DNA of 64,000 nt from Typhlomys cinereus (GCA_023101885.1 JALPQD010000358.1:1770761-1834760), one strand, 5' to 3'; shown: positions 43,700 to 57,479, counted from the stretch's first letter. The notes: generated by a model from the letters alone, not told the origin. Numbers and translations: made by a program.

Positions 43700-45111
43700 A
43701 TGCATGTCAGCTTGGCTAAACAACAGGAATAGGTCATCTTTCTACCCCCCACCACTAAGCCCTAAGACCTAGGGCCATGAGTTTGGGACAGGGTTTACAT
43801 TATCAAGCATTTCCTACTGTAGACCAGGTCTCCAATCAAATCAGAGAGCAGTTGGTTCCCTGTAACAGCTGGCCATTGTAGCACCAGCAAGCGTATATTG
43901 CTTGGAATTTTTATATTATAATTCCTAGACCTCAGGAGGGTAAAACCTTAAAGCATTTTCCTTTCTCAGCAGCCCACACAGCATCTTTGGACACTATAAG
44001 AATTATCCAGAAACTTCCATTTCAGTTCCACTATGATTATTACACTATCCTGTGCCATGAAGGTGTGTGGAATCTTCACCTATAGGGTCACATCTATTGT
44101 GTTCCTGGCAACCAAGAGGAATCTCAAGAATCTGTTTTGCTTGGGAGGGCTCTAGGACCTCCCTCACCAAAAATACTTAGGAAGATATACCATGTCTGGC
44201 AAGGGGATTTTGTTTAATGACCTTTTAGAAGAAGTATTATCCATTCATGAAGATTGTCTCCCTTCTAACTCTTTTTTGTTCTGATCCTTTGTTCTTTTTA
44301 CAAAGTAGCAACCTATATATATATTTTTTTAGAACCTACACTTTGGGTAATCCTCTTTTTAAGGTATGCCCCTCCCCAAATGTGGGTAACTGTATCCCAG
44401 ACATTATCCCCTCTTAAAAGTTTTTTAAGATGCCATGTCCAAGCATGTGACCCATGGAATTCTCCTGGGATTGAGAAGTATGAAAAAGGAAGAAAAGGGA
44501 ATGAGACACACAGAGATGGAACTAGAACAGTGTGGCCAAAACAGGTGGGAAAATCCCCTTCCCCAAATCTTGCTGTCCAGTCCTGTCAGATGTTATTTAT
44601 AATCAGGGTGCTGGGAATCTGTATGCAAATCTAGGTGTGGGACTTCTGATTGATTGGAATGAGAGACAGGGATATGGGAAAGCTCTTCTAATTTCCAGCA
44701 CATGCTTGGTTGGTCAACCTGAGAATCAGAGAATCAATATTCCTAATACTCAACATGGGCCAGAGAGAGTCTATACCTGAGACACTTTTAGTACGAGCAG
44801 CAATCACTAAAGTCTCAGGCCTTATCCGTTGAGAGGATTCAGAAAATGACAGGGAGTTAGATGTTGGTGGGTTTCTGTACTTCTACCAGTGGGTTTCTAG
44901 ACTTCTGTTTTCCATGGAAAGTTTATGATTTTTGCTCCTCTCAGCTTTCCATGCTTTTTTTTAAAGTCAAGGTATGAGATTTCCTTTTCTAGTAGTTGGT
45001 ATCATAAACATCAGTTTCTACTAGTTGTCTCTCTATACTCCTTCTACCCCCTAACCTCCTAATCCCCTATATCCCTTATCTTGGTTTCATACCATGCCAC
45101 ACTTGGTACCA
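43700..45111 (-). other. possible MaLR internal region
   Basis: The sequence ends at 'cttggtaccaattt', which resembles the complement of the primer-binding-site side of a MaLR next to the LTR at 45112. Upstream blocks such as 'gtgttcctggcaaccaagagg' look dispersed-repeat-like. I cannot name it with confidence. Confidence 0.3.
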
Positions 45112-45345
45112 ATTTCTGTTGCACTTGCTTTTCTTTTGCTGTGAGTAAATACTGCAACACAACCAACTTTGGGGAGAAAAGGATACTTATTTGGATTATA
45201 ATTCTGGAGGGGATATCTTTTGTTATAGCCAGAATCACATAAGAGACAAGGTGTAGGTAGGAGCAGAAATCTGGTTCAGGTCACTGTAGCCATCTGGAGA
45301 CAGGGAGCAAGAGCAAACTGACAAGAAGCAAAACAGCACTACCAA
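45112..45345 (-). mobile_element. MaLR-type LTR remnant
   Basis: 'ttgcttttcttttgctgtgagtaaatactgc' and 'ggatacttatttggattataattctgg' are the complement of an LTR 3' part. The right end is eroded. Its position next to 'ggtaccaattt' suggests the 5' LTR of a minus-strand element. Confidence 0.45.
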
Positions 45346-48300
45346 ACCTCAATTCCTACCCCTGCCAAATTACATTGCATTAATAAAACAAATAAAAACT
45401 GATTTAGCAATCTTCACATAGAACTGCAGATGAAGCTTAGAAATTGAGTCTATGTTTAATATAAAATGTATCAAATATAAGAGATTGTGGGTGTCTGATC
45501 TAGATTACTAAGATTACCATAGATCTTTCCATATGCCCATGCTTGATATTCAGAGATGTGGCCTGCAATAATCCTATCTGTTCAGAACACAGCCACAGGC
45601 AAATACAGTGGTCAACAGGCTATAATATATCCCATCTTTAGCTTTATCTCATTCTTTTCTTTAGCCACATTCTAAGCACCTATATACAATCTCTTAATTC
45701 TTCTCAACTACATACTGTCATTTTTTTTCTTGACTTCATTTAGTTATATAATTTCTGATCATCTGAATATTTGTTTATCTTACAAAAATAAATCATCAAA
45801 ATAAAGAAGTTGTTTTAGTGTTCAAGCTTTCTTGTTTTTCTTTTTTCTTCAGTTATTCTAAAACATGACACTGTACAATAGGAAAAGTTTTGGGGAACTG
45901 CATCACACATTGTAGACAATGCATACTGCTTTCCTTTTCACCTTACACAGTAGATGCTGATTTACAGACCAGTCTTCAAGGACAAGGCTAAGAGTAGCAC
46001 AGATTCTTGAAATTCTTTTTGCACCCACTGGCACTATGTAGTAGCAAAGAGTTTTTATATAGTTAAACTTTGTTTCTTCTCTTCGTGTACATACAGTTTC
46101 ATTGAAAACTTCAAAACCAAAAAAAAAAAAAGATATTATTCTATTCCTCTCCCTTGTCAAAATTCAGAGTCACATGAGGGGAAAAGCACTAGGAGCACCT
46201 GGACACTGACATGGTGAGAATAATCCATGGTGGGTCCTGGTGACAGGACAGTGACTAGGACGTGACTAGGCAGTAGGTAACCAAGTCTTTCAACAGGTCA
46301 CCTTGTACATGAAGAGTTTCAACTGCCTTACATTAAACTGAGGTATTATTAGCTCCACGGGCTGGCATTGAACATTAGTCACCACTTTGTCACACCTTCA
46401 ATTGGGCAAAATTCTATGTAGCAGTGCAACTCTTTCCTGATGACAAACTACTCTCTTGAATTGTAGGCGTGGTCTTAGAAAAGACATGGATCCTTCTGGC
46501 TCAGAAATGCCATCACAGTGGATTGAAGCTGGATGATTCCAAGGAGACCATCATCTTTTGCAGCTTGAGCCTTTGATTTTTGGATCACAACCTTACTTGA
46601 CAGCATTTGCAATATGGAGTTTGATCTTTTCAGCACCTTTGAGTTAGATAATTTGCCATTACATTTACCTCAGATTTCAGTTTATCCAGCTACACAGTGC
46701 ACATGTGCACATGTAGTCAGGGACCGGTCTCAGGCTAGCACATTCACGAGCAGGCCTTTAACCCACTGAGCATCCTGTTGGCTCTTACTTTTCCAGACTC
46801 TTAAGCCGCATCATGATGTCATTTATTTGAGCTTTCTCTGGAGCTAAGCATCCACAGAATTACTCTTAGTCTATTTGCATTTTTGTCTCGGAGGCTCTGG
46901 TGTAGTATGTTTGCATTTCAGTAATTTTTGTATTTTGGTTTCTTCACTGGCCTGTTCATCATCCAACAGTTTGCAGTTTAGTCTTCATGAGGCTGAATAT
47001 TCCTGTATATTATGGAGTTTCTTCAGCTATAATTTAGAGCTTTATTTTATTGCGGTCAGATAGAAAAATGGACCATGTGTGCAGCTGAACACTGTTCCGA
47101 GACGAAGCAGTGGCCTGAGAGGGCTGAGAGAGTCTCACAGAAGTGGAGTTAAGAGGACCAGTTCTCGTACTACGTACATGTGGACAGCTGAAAATTTGGA
47201 GTGTGGCCAGTAGGCTGGGTGGCTTGGGGGCATCACTGGTCTCTTGCTGTTTCCAGTTTAATGGGATGTGCGCCTTCACAGGTTCCAGCGGTGATGATGA
47301 TAGCCAATCATTTTTCAAATTTCTACAAGACAGAAATTGTGTAGCAGTCATAGACACAGGTTAATTGACAGAACTCTGGACTTAGAGGAAAGACTTGATG
47401 GGGACACAAAGCAATTTATGCTGAATGTTACTTTTCATTTTCTCCATGGTTTTCTCTTCATGCTGATAAGATGCCAGAAAGCAAAGAAAACTGGTTGCTT
47501 GGAGGTTTTGCAGAGGAATGAGCCAATGAATAGAGACTTGGGCTTATTTAGCTGTTCCCTTCATTATGTCACATAAACCTTTTTGGAACCTTGCTTTATG
47601 TTTGTGTGACGAATATGGTTTTCATTCAGCTGGCAGGAAATTCCACTGGGCAATTTTGGAGGCTCTACTGAGGCTTTCGTTGACTTGCTTTCTGTAGCCA
47701 GTTTCATTCCTGGTCGCCTTGGCCTTCTGTTTTCCTGTACCATGGATGAAGGTAGATGCACTGCTTTCCTGGAGCCTCCCTCCTTCCTCTTTTCCTACCC
47801 GCCTAGCTCTCTGAGCTTGTGTTTTATGTCTGCTTCCCTCTCTTAATGGACTCTGGCTTTGATAGAATCAGATCCCCAACCTAGCTTATGTGATCACCCC
47901 TATTGTAGTCATTGGTAACCCTGTTGATGGCTATGCACTACCTGTATCTGTTAAATGGGAATCTAGGTACTGGGAGAGATAGAACAGAATTGTCTTCTCA
48001 GATTATTTTAGTTGTGTCTCGTGGGTTTCTTTGTGGAAGAGGAACAGGTATTGGCAGTCTAGATGGGTGCATTTCTGTTTCCTGTTATGCTGCCCTGTGG
48101 CTGGTGTGTAACAGCAAGTTAGCCCCTCCCCTCGTCTGTGACTGAGAGAAGAATTTGCTTCTTACTGTATGTATGGATGCATGTTGATGTATTTATATGC
48201 ATATATAACATGCTAATACATTGTAAATTCTATCAAATAAATAACTTCTGTCCTAATTGCCGTATGCTCATTTATATGAACTTATTTAAATCTGCTAACT

Positions 48301-49343
48301 CCATAATTTCCAGAAAGCAAAGGACCCAAATTTCTAATATGTTCTGTATGCCAGTCTTAAGAAGTCTATTCTCACAGAGGGGCTAAATCAGAGCTAACTC
48401 AACTGATGAAAATGCATCCTTAACAAACCAGACTGGTGCAACAGATCTGCCTTCACAGCAGCTTTGAATCTCTCTGATTTTGCTGGTGCAGAATATAATA
48501 GAGTATACATTTTATTGAATTTTATTTTTTAAAGTAAAATGAGATTTTGGCTTTACTTTTTATTTTCATATTTAAGAGGCTAATTAATTTTCCCGAACTT
48601 TAACTGGTTTACTTACTAAAGAACCTTATATCATTCATATTTTGGATTATAAAATTACAAAATTGTGCTTAAATTCAATTATCTTCAGACAAGTGATTTA
48701 TATCAGCAGTAATTATGTTCTACAATGTGTCAGTTTTGAAAATAATTACCAAATCATTCAGTTAATTTTAAGCTCTTAGTCCAATATTAACTGACTTGTT
48801 TAATACATAATTTTGAATACCTGGCTAATTTCTATGTATGACACAGTGCTACCCTCAAAACGTTTGTTTATGTGTTATGTGTGTGCTTGCGTGTGTATTT
48901 GTGTGTGTGTGTGTGTATGTGTGTGTGTTCTTTGCTTCTTAGCTGCTTATTTTTCTGATTCACAGAATAACCACACTACTGGGTAATGCTAACAAAAGTG
49001 TTCATTTTGCCAGTTTCAAAAGACAGATCCTAGAGAAAAAATATTTGAGCTACAAAGTCAAAGTTACATATGTAGATGACATGTTCACTCCATTATAAAA
49101 AGTGTACTGAGGACAGCTGTCACTTACTGCCCATGAAATGGATGTTCTGTACTATCGTATAACATTTTTTTACAAGCAAAACTGCTGCTGTCTTTGGCTA
49201 GCTGTAACTTCTTTCAAGAGACCATCAAGGCTGGACCTGTTGAGTGTCATTCCCTTAGACATAGAGGGCCTGGGGAGGGTCATTAGGTCCTCACCTATGA
49301 TTCTATCTGTTCTCTTGAGCACCTCTCAGCCACTGGGATGTGT
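45346..49343. other. long interval without recognisable features
   Basis: AT-rich sequence, with a short interrupted (GT)n at about 48895-48930. I checked 46170-46690 for a retrocopy: short open stretches appear on minus, but no protein family is recognisable. No exon-like frame with splice signals stands out. Confidence 0.4.
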
Positions 49344-49735
49344 CACAGTTAGTCTACATGTTGTAGATAGATTCACAACCAAATGGATTAGGGGGAGCAA
49401 GAGATGTTATTCTTTTTTTAAAGACTATTCAGCCATATCTCTTAGCCCAGCTTGACAGGAGAGTTTATACCAACAGGGAACTGGCTATACCATATGCCTC
49501 GCAAATACCAGACCAACATGTCTGGCCAAGTATACCAAAGAATGCCAACCCCCTAAGTCTCCTTCCTTCATCTTACCCACCTGTCCAGGAAATAGCCCCA
49601 CCCATCATGGGGCTTCCTTGTCAGCAGACAGTCTTCTGCAGGTTTGCTTAGGGTTTGACTCTAATTCTTCACAACTGTGCCCAGAGCCTGAGCCTTCAGT
49701 TGTCAAGTTAACACCTGTATCTAACTTTGACAGTA
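49344..49735 (-). mobile_element. MaLR-type LTR (ORR1-like)
   Basis: Same subfamily as 40312-40700: 'cacaaccaaatggattag', 'accagaccaacatgtctggcc', 'cagttgtcaagttaacacctg'. Solo as far as I can see. Confidence 0.55.
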
Positions 49736-50339
49736 TGAATTCTACCCTAATTTCATGTGCCTTGGAAGCACTGAGGTCTCTGGAGTGGCTCCAGTATCTT
49801 GGTTAAGGACCATTAAATAAAGCTGGCCCCCCCACACACATACGGCCAGAGAGAGGCTGTCATTCATGCTGGGATGAAACTTTCCAGTGTGACTGCTTTG
49901 GGTCAACCACACTCCTGAAGGTAAACCTCATGCATGCTCCTGTAAGTAACTTCAAAAGTTCATAGATTTTTCATATTAGACTTTGGTGTTAATTGGCACT
50001 TTGGTCTGTTGTTAAAAACCTACTTGGGAAGAATAGACTTTTGCATAGCATCTCTCCACCCTCCAAAAAATGTCATATAATACATATTTAAGTAAAAAGT
50101 TAAGTATAAATGAGATTCTACTCCTTGGAACAGCAAAAGCATAGAAATATGATTTAGCATGAGTTGGATCTAAGGAGGATAATTTTATTTAAAATAAAAC
50201 AATACCATTGCTCCTATTGTTCTAACAGGCAAAGGTAAGTATGGAAGGATAAAGTACAAATTCATTTTCCAAGATGAAGCACAGTGCTGGATTACATATA
50301 GTTGGTTGACTAATGAATCTGAAAAGAAACAAGAAAGTA

Positions 50340-50920
50340 TGAACCTCTTGCCAAAGTTAACACTGTTTTGAGAAGTGTTATATCATAGACCCTGGAAGTA
50401 CCTATCCCAGGAATCAAGTCCTGCCCCTGTAGCTTCTTTCCCTGCTTCAGCCTTGCAACTGTCAACAAGTCCAGATTCCCTCCTTACTGCCCAGAACCTG
50501 ACAACTTAAATTATAGTTATTCTTTATCTTTACCACTCTGACTCCTTGCATGTAGACCGGGCCAAACTATGCCATGTGATATATAACTTCCTGTCGCACT
50601 CTGGAATGTTTTAAAAGCTAGAAGACGCCTTTGTTCTGGGGGGTCCGAAGATGTCTAGGCTTTGGAGAAACTTCTTTGAAGGCTCCAGACCCTCACCCTC
50701 ATGCAACCGATGGCAGTTATCTCTGACTTTAAGATATCATTCCTGTTCTAATGCTCTCCCATGTTAAAGTCAAACTATGACCCCCATGGTCTCTGTTTTC
50801 TAAACCTCACTTCTTGAAATCATCCAGTGTCAGCTCCTTTGCCAACAAATCTCTCAATCTTTTCTCTTTGAATGAACTTACTCAAAAGAATTTTTTAAGA
50901 GTTCTGATTGATTTGGTGCC
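50340..50920 (+). mobile_element. candidate ERV LTR with primer-binding-like site
   Basis: Contains a TATA-like 'gatatataact', a middle block 'gggccaaactatgccatg', a U5-like pyrimidine-rich end and then 'tttggtgcc' at 50912-50920, which resembles a retroviral primer-binding site start. No gag, pol or env sequence follows. This rests on layout alone. Confidence 0.25.
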
Positions 50921-51343
50921 AAATATTGCACTGATGCAAAGCTAAAACTGAGTTTTCATGCTGTAAAATGACAACTCCTTTTGGCATATTGTTTGCTTTT
51001 CTTTCTCTTCTATGTTCTCAGATAGAATAGGTTAGTACCCAACCCGAGGTTTAAAGCAGACACTCAGCTTCAAACTACCCCATCATTTACAGATGCCACC
51101 AGCTGTGTGCAATCAGAATTCACTTGCATGCAGGCTCACCAGTACCCTCTATGCTGTCTTTGGAGTTACCACAAGAACCATATGATTCTATAATTGTCCA
51201 ATATTTACTATGCATACTTTTAGTGTGCTGAACCTTGGCTGAAAACTTCTGACACTGGCATGATAAGGAAGGCTGCCAAATGGCAGGCAGGAATTTCAGG
51301 AGATGTGGGAAGTTTATCCATTTATAGTCCTTAAAGGCAAAAC

Positions 51344-51379
51344 TGGTAAATACAAATATGTTGGTAAATACAAATATGT
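51344..51379. repeat. 18-bp exact tandem duplication
   Basis: 'tggtaaatacaaatatgt' occurs twice head to tail (51344-51361, 51362-51379), consistent with recent replication slippage. Confidence 0.9.
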
Positions 51380-51754
51380 TTCTTAGTCTCATTTTAGAAG
51401 AGAAAATTGAAAACCAATTTTGAAACAACAAACATAAAGAAACCACAGGAAACTAAATTGTTTCACTGACAAATGTTAGCAGAATCTGATAAAGGAAAGA
51501 GACAAACCCAACAAATGCTAGTAATTCTGAGGAAACTGATAAGAGTAAGCAAACAAATTAGTCAAATGGAAGGGGCTTCCCCTGTCCTTTAACTCTTAAA
51601 AACCTGCAGCCCTGAAACAATAGTGATTTCCATCCCTTGAGGAAATTGCTAATTCCTCCCCAAGTTTGGAATAAACTTCAGTCTTAGTGATTGCAGTTGG
51701 AGTTTGTGTTCCTTTTCTTTCCTTCCTATTCTAACAATGAAGCTTATTCATTCT

Positions 51755-51994
51755 GAGCTGGGTTAGTCATGACAGTATTCGTCTGGGGTTCAATCCTCAG
51801 AACCCCCTGACATAGTTTGACGTGGCAGAATATGCTTGTAATTTCAGTGCTGTAGAGATGTAAGAAGAAGACTTGCCTGTTCCTACTCCTGCTCCAGAGC
51901 AGTGAGAGAACATATTTCACAAAATAAGGTGGACGGTGTTTGAGGAGCTACATTTAAGTCTGACTTCTCATCTCCACAGGTACACACACTGACA

Positions 51995-52041
<47 letters not shown>
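51755..52041 (+). mobile_element. SINE (B4/B3-like) with (CA)n tail
   Basis: 'gctgggttagtcatgacagt', a B-box-like 'ggggttcaatcctcag', 'gtggcagaatatgcttgtaatttcag', then 'aagtctgacttctcatctcc' and a CA tail at 51998-52041, continued by CA-rich sequence to about 52200. Confidence 0.5.
51998..52041. repeat. (CA)n microsatellite
   Basis: Perfect CA run in the tail of a SINE. Confidence 0.97.
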
Positions 52042-52043
<2 letters not shown>

Positions 52044-52204
52044 GACATGAACACACACATACACATGGAAATGCACACACAGAGATGTTAGCACGTGTAT
52101 ATGGATGGATATGAACAGACACACATGAATATGAATGCACATGTACGGACATCAGCACACACACAGATGGACATGAAGAAACACACACAGACATGAGTGC
52201 ATTA

Positions 52205-53925
52205 CATACAACACACTAATACAAGTTAATTTTCCGATTTCATAATTTGCTTGGAGCGACAGGGCTCTAGCTTTGCTAATAAACATCAGAAGGTGACTTA
52301 TTGACATTAATTAGCACTTTTCACTGCAAATAGGTAGATGAGCCAAGCTCAAAGTCCATGAAATCATCTTTTTACAATCAAGAAAAAATCTCTCAAGCTT
52401 CTTTTGATCCAAGCATAGTGTCTGCATGATAAACTAATGATTAAACTGGTAAACTAATGGAGCTCATTAGAACATAGCAGTGACCCTTCATCAAGGTCTG
52501 CATAGCAGGCACAAGTTGCTACAGCAAAGACAAAGTCCAAAGTGTTTACCATCTGGTCCTTTTCAAAAGTCACAGCCAACCTTATCCCAGCCAACGTAGG
52601 AACTTCAGGAGCTTTTCTGCCTGACTTGCTGTTTCCTATTGGTTGGAGTGCTTCGCAACTCTGTGTGGGTAGATGACACCTTCTGTACAAATGAGAACAA
52701 ACCAAGCTACTGCTGGGGGGAGTGCAAGGGCATTTTCCTCAGGAGAACTGCAAGGACTTCTGTATCATAGAAGAGATAATCCCCAACACTGCATATATGC
52801 TACACTGTAAGACGTCCTTCAAGTTTGGCATAAAAGTCTGCCATCTCCCGTAAGCAATTTCCTTTTTCATTTACTACAAATATTTCACTTTCTCCAATCT
52901 CTTGGTTGACTTTTTCATTGATAAATTCGTTCAGTAAAGTCACTGCATATTCAATTTAAAATTAAAGATGGTTATTATAAAATACAATTTTACCATAGCG
53001 GTAACATTGATCAAAGTCTTATGATGATGTAGTTATGTAGTTAATCAGAAAAAAGTGAGTTGAAACTGCAAGATAAGACATATATATAAATTCACAGTCA
53101 TTATTATTGACAAATAATAAAGTTTAATAACATCAAGTTTCATAGAAATTATGAAAAAACTATACTTATTCATGTTTTATAAGGATGTTCTTTGGTAAAA
53201 CCCCTCTAAAGAATACCTTTGATTTATTCAGTCAATTGAGACTATTGATAAATGAATGCAGAAAGATTCTTCTCCTAGGTTTTCAGCCTTAAGGAAACCA
53301 CAAACACATGAGCACATCTGTCATAGTAGAGTTGCTTGTAAGAGCAAACAAGCTACCTGGAGATGAATGTTGCTGCCCACGCAGCACATCCAAAACAAAT
53401 GTGTTGCAGCCACACACAAGTGTAGGGAAAAATGTAGGAATACAGTAACAAATTTTCAAGTATTTAATGTCGTGATTGCCTAGAATTAAGTCACATGCTT
53501 AGTTTTTGAACTAGAGTTGGAATTGGCTCTATTTGAGTTCCATAACCAGGGCTAAGAAAAGGAAGGGATATTTTTCCAAACATTTCACATCCGGCCCAAG
53601 TACCACCATCAATCTATGTCCCTCTTAGTGAACCTCACCGGGAGAAATGACTCAGTAAGGGTCTGTACTTGCCTGGACTCCCTAGGATGCTGAGCCTGAA
53701 CCATGAACGTTCATTCTTGCAGTTCACTAGGGGACCCAAGAACAAGCAAGTGGGAAAAAACCAGAGAAAGGGAGGGAGGACACTCACACGTATTGATGAC
53801 CATCTGTGAAAGCCGCAGCAACAACCACCTTGGCAAGAGAAGACTGTGAATGTAAGAGTGGCAAGAATATCAGGGGGCAACTGCCAGTTCTCTGATGGAT
53901 TTAAGACCACATCTCAGTAAGGACC
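52205..53925. other. no recognisable gene or repeat
   Basis: AT-rich unique-looking sequence with no supported feature. Confidence 0.4.
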
Positions 53926-53929
53926 ACAT

Positions 53930-54680
53930 TCCTAGATCTGCAGACTAAAACAAGAATCTATGAGAGGAACACATGGGCCCTTGGGAAAGTACAGGACACT
54001 TTATCAAACTGTCTTTTAAACAATTGTCATTATATTCACAGATTGGATAAGCACTCAGCACTCAACCTAGAACTTTCCTTCTGCAATGGAAGGTGTTTAT
54101 TACAGAAAAACACAACTGGTCAAAGAAAATAAATGACTATAGAGACTGTGCACTGCTCTGCTCTAAGCAGGACATCTAAGCTACACCTATCCCCATTCCA
54201 AGGCTCAGGGAACATCACAAGAGAAGGAGCATAAGGTTGTAAAAGCGGGTCAGGGTGTGGCCAGACACTGTAGTCTGGACAGTATAGGGTTGTTTCACCC
54301 ATTATTTCACTGCAGCCATATACAGTTCCATGAGACCTGTATGGGAATTGTCCCGTCAACATTCCACCATGAAAGGGGTAAGATCTCAAGAACCCCCTGC
54401 CTTGCTGCGAGACTGATGGAGAATAAATGGAATATACTTCCTTCAAGGGTGTACCCACTAATGGGGCACTCATCTCCAACAAGAGCTTGGGTACACCAGG
54501 GCAGAGCACAAGAAACTCAGTGGGCCACACTTGTGAAAAGACTTGAAAGTGGAAGGGAGTCTGGCAGGGGAGGCAAAGCATTGCAAAGGACAGAAGATGG
54601 AGGTGGGACTGGGGACAAAGGTGTGAAAGTTCACTGTGCTCATGTGTGAAATATTAAAAGAATTAAAAAATGGAAAAATG
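53930..54680 (+). mobile_element. old Lx-like L1 3' UTR
   Basis: 'ccgtcaacattccaccatg', 'agggtgtacccac', 'gcagagcacaagaaactcagtgg', a purine-rich stretch 54545-54615 and an A-rich end 'aatattaaaagaattaaaaa' follow the order of 3' UTRs of older murine-type L1s. Open frames of up to 153 codons here on both strands are chance. Confidence 0.6.
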
Positions 54681-54983
54681 CTCTTCTGACATCAAGAGTG
54701 GCAAGATTCTTCGCTCTTCAGCAGCACCCACCAAGTTTCACCAACTACCTGTCTGATGTCAAATCAAAGCTGACTCCACGGGTCACACAGGCACTGGGGG
54801 GTAGAAAAGTTAGAGACTGGAGAGGCAGGTTGGTGTCTGCATCCCACAGAGCTGGCTGCTGGAACATAGGAGAGCAAGGAGCAGTCAGGAGCTCTCCAGG
54901 CTTTCCTTTGGGACAAAGGCTCCTGAGTGCAAAAGCAACTACAAGCCCCTTGTCATTATTCCATCCCTCCCCTTCCTGCTTCA

Positions 54984-55015
54984 TTGGGTCACAAGTCCCT
55001 TGGGTCACAAGTCCC
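54984..55015. repeat. 16-bp exact tandem duplication
   Basis: 'ttgggtcacaagtccc' occurs twice in a row. Confidence 0.9.
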
Positions 55016-55124
55016 AACATCTTGTTGATACTGCCAAGCTCCTGCCCAGTAGGATTTCTTTCCTTCTGATGCAGTAGCTTTCTTGATTAAGTATTCTCCT
55101 TCAAAATTAGTTTGGAGGTAGCCA

Positions 55125-55262
55125 GCGAGAAGGTTCAGTAGGCAAAGATACCTGCTTACAGCCATGGAGTCCTGAATTTAATCCCCGGAAGTTCACAAAC
55201 TCATATGGTCAATGGAAAGAACAGGTCCCTGAAAGTTGTCCTCTATCTCCACATTCTCAGTG
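55125..55262 (+). mobile_element. tRNA-derived SINE (RSINE1-like)
   Basis: 'agccagcgagaaggttcagtagg' (A-box), 'tgaatttaatccccgg' (B-box) and 'gaaagttgtcctctatctcc' match the SINE at 6771. It runs into a pyrimidine tract as its tail. Confidence 0.6.
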
Positions 55263-55273
55263 TGGTCTAGCCC

Positions 55274-55307
55274 TCTTCTCTCTCTCTTCCTTTCTCTCTC
55301 TCTCTCT

Positions 55308-55340
<33 letters not shown>

Positions 55341-55406
55341 CCTCTGTTACTCTCTCATCTCTTCTCTCTCTTCTCTTTCTTCTTTCTCCTCTCTCTTTCT
55401 CTCCTC
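55274..55406. repeat. (TC)n polypyrimidine tract
   Basis: About 130 bases almost wholly of T and C, a strong mirror-repeat/triplex candidate. Confidence 0.93.
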
Positions 55407-55439
55407 AAGGAAATACATATAGAATTTTTTTTTAATGTT

Positions 55440-57479
55440 TGGAAGTAGCACTCCCTGGTGCACAACCAACGCTCAGGGAGAATGTATTTTCTCCAAGTTA
55501 CATCACTTGCGTGCTGGGTGACTGGACTGGGGAAATCCCAGGTGAGGTGAATTAGGGATCAATGACATTGGGAATACTTTGCATGGGGAAAGCAGAAGAC
55601 TCCCCAGTGTTCAGCCTGTGGACTGTCAGGAGAAGGTGTGCCTTCGGGAGATGACTTTGCCACTATGTGAAGTCATTGCACCTTGAAGATTGACCTTGTA
55701 CGTGGTGCTCTGTATGGCTGTGAAGAGGAATTGGTTTCTGGGAGGTCAGCAGTACTGTGATAAAAGCCTGCTGGAACAAAATCAATCTGAAACATTAAGG
55801 TGGAAATAATCCCATGCTTAGCTACAGAAAGTACAAAAACACATTTCATTGATGAAAAGCTTTTAAAAATAATGTAGGCCTTCATTCCCTAAACCATAAA
55901 ATGAGGGGGTTGGATTAGAGGATGCTGAAGGTCATTTGTCTCTTTGGTTTAGTTTGTGCAAGTTTAAAACAAGCAGGGACAGAGTGTGCGAGGGAGATCA
56001 GGGATTTAGGTTGTCTACATCTCTCTCTTGTTTCACCTTGTTCTGAGTTCAGGGGTTTGGGTTTTTTTCTGTTTTATTTTGTTCTATGCTAATCACCTTT
56101 TCGGCTTATATAAGTTTAATAGCTTGGGTTAAATGTAGGTCTCCATGTGTGTGGTAAGCCTTGTTGAAACCCTTTGGTGAGTGTATAGAGCCAAGATCCT
56201 TTAATCTTTAATATTGTATGGTAATGCTTGCACTTGCTTTTCCCATCTGACAAATAGAAGCAATCACTTTCACAAGTTCTTCTTACCCAGATATTGAGTC
56301 CTGGACATTTGAAATATCAGATGCAAATAATAGTTGTGAAAGGCCCCCAGGAGCCTTGTGCTACAGAGTGCTGTCAGAGACTATGACAATCTTGGATACC
56401 AAAGTGCCCAGGTTTTCATTACTTGCCCCATCTTTACTCCAAGCACATGTTTCAACTTTGCCACCCATCCTTGAAGTAGCCACAGAATTAATTTTCCATG
56501 TGTCTTTTTATGCCCAGCCTCCTATATCAGAGCCCAGATATTTGGACATGTGAGATTTACTACAACTCAACTCTATTCAGACTGCCCCAACACACCCAAC
56601 AGAAGTGTCTCCAGCACAGGACACATCATAAATAGCCCTTTAACGGGAGCCTGTTCAGTCCAGGACTGACCACCTGGATCAGAGGCTGGTGAGCTCTCAG
56701 CTGCCTTTCTTTTCTCCTGTCATTCTCTCTTTGTACTGAACTTACTTATCTGGACACAGTTTCTATCATTCTGACCCAACTTTCTCTTTGTTTTCTCTGC
56801 CTTTTGATTCTTTTTCTTCTTTTAGCAAATGCCTGTCCCCTTCAGGAAAAGCTTACAAGCCATTTCTATTGCATGACTTGGCCCACATTTTAAACACAGA
56901 GAAACTTTCATGTCTTCTGTTGAACTCAGCGTGACGGTCAGGAAGCAAAGAGCTAAACCTGTGACTTGCCACACATATAAATCCAAGGCTGTGCTTTCCA
57001 GGGGCACTGACTGGCCTATGTACAGCTATAGTTGGAGCGTCCACATTAATGCACCCGTTCTTCTTGTCACCTCCGGCAGGAAATCCACGCCTGACTGCGA
57101 CTGTGCCTGCGGTGTGTAGCATGCTCAGCAGGGTCCGGCCAGCAAGTCTCTGGCCCTGACAAATCTGTCACAGAGGAAAGTCACTTCCTGCCCAAGCCAG
57201 AACATACTGTGGCAGACAAAGGAAGGTGAGCCTGCCTGCTCTAGCTGTGTCTCCAGCTTACGCAACCTGGATTTGTTCTATGTTTATACATCGCCATTAA
57301 TTCTAAAACAATGATCAGAAAACACAGATGAATAAATCCAAGTGCTTAAGTCATTTACTGTCTGAGTTCTACCAAGATTCACCTACTTGCAGATCTCATG
57401 TTCTCACCATATGACTTGCCAAATACTGAGTGTATTTTGCCCTCAGTGTGAATGTTAGTAACTTTCACTTAAAATAAGT
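55440..57479. other. no recognisable gene or repeat
   Basis: Nothing supported. Frames are short. Confidence 0.4.

Noticed and set aside
46170..46690. Possible processed pseudogene on minus
   Set aside because: Only short broken frames. I could not match any protein family and saw no poly(A) tail or duplication.
54120..54649. 153-codon minus and 130-codon plus frames
   Set aside because: Both lie within an old L1 3' UTR.
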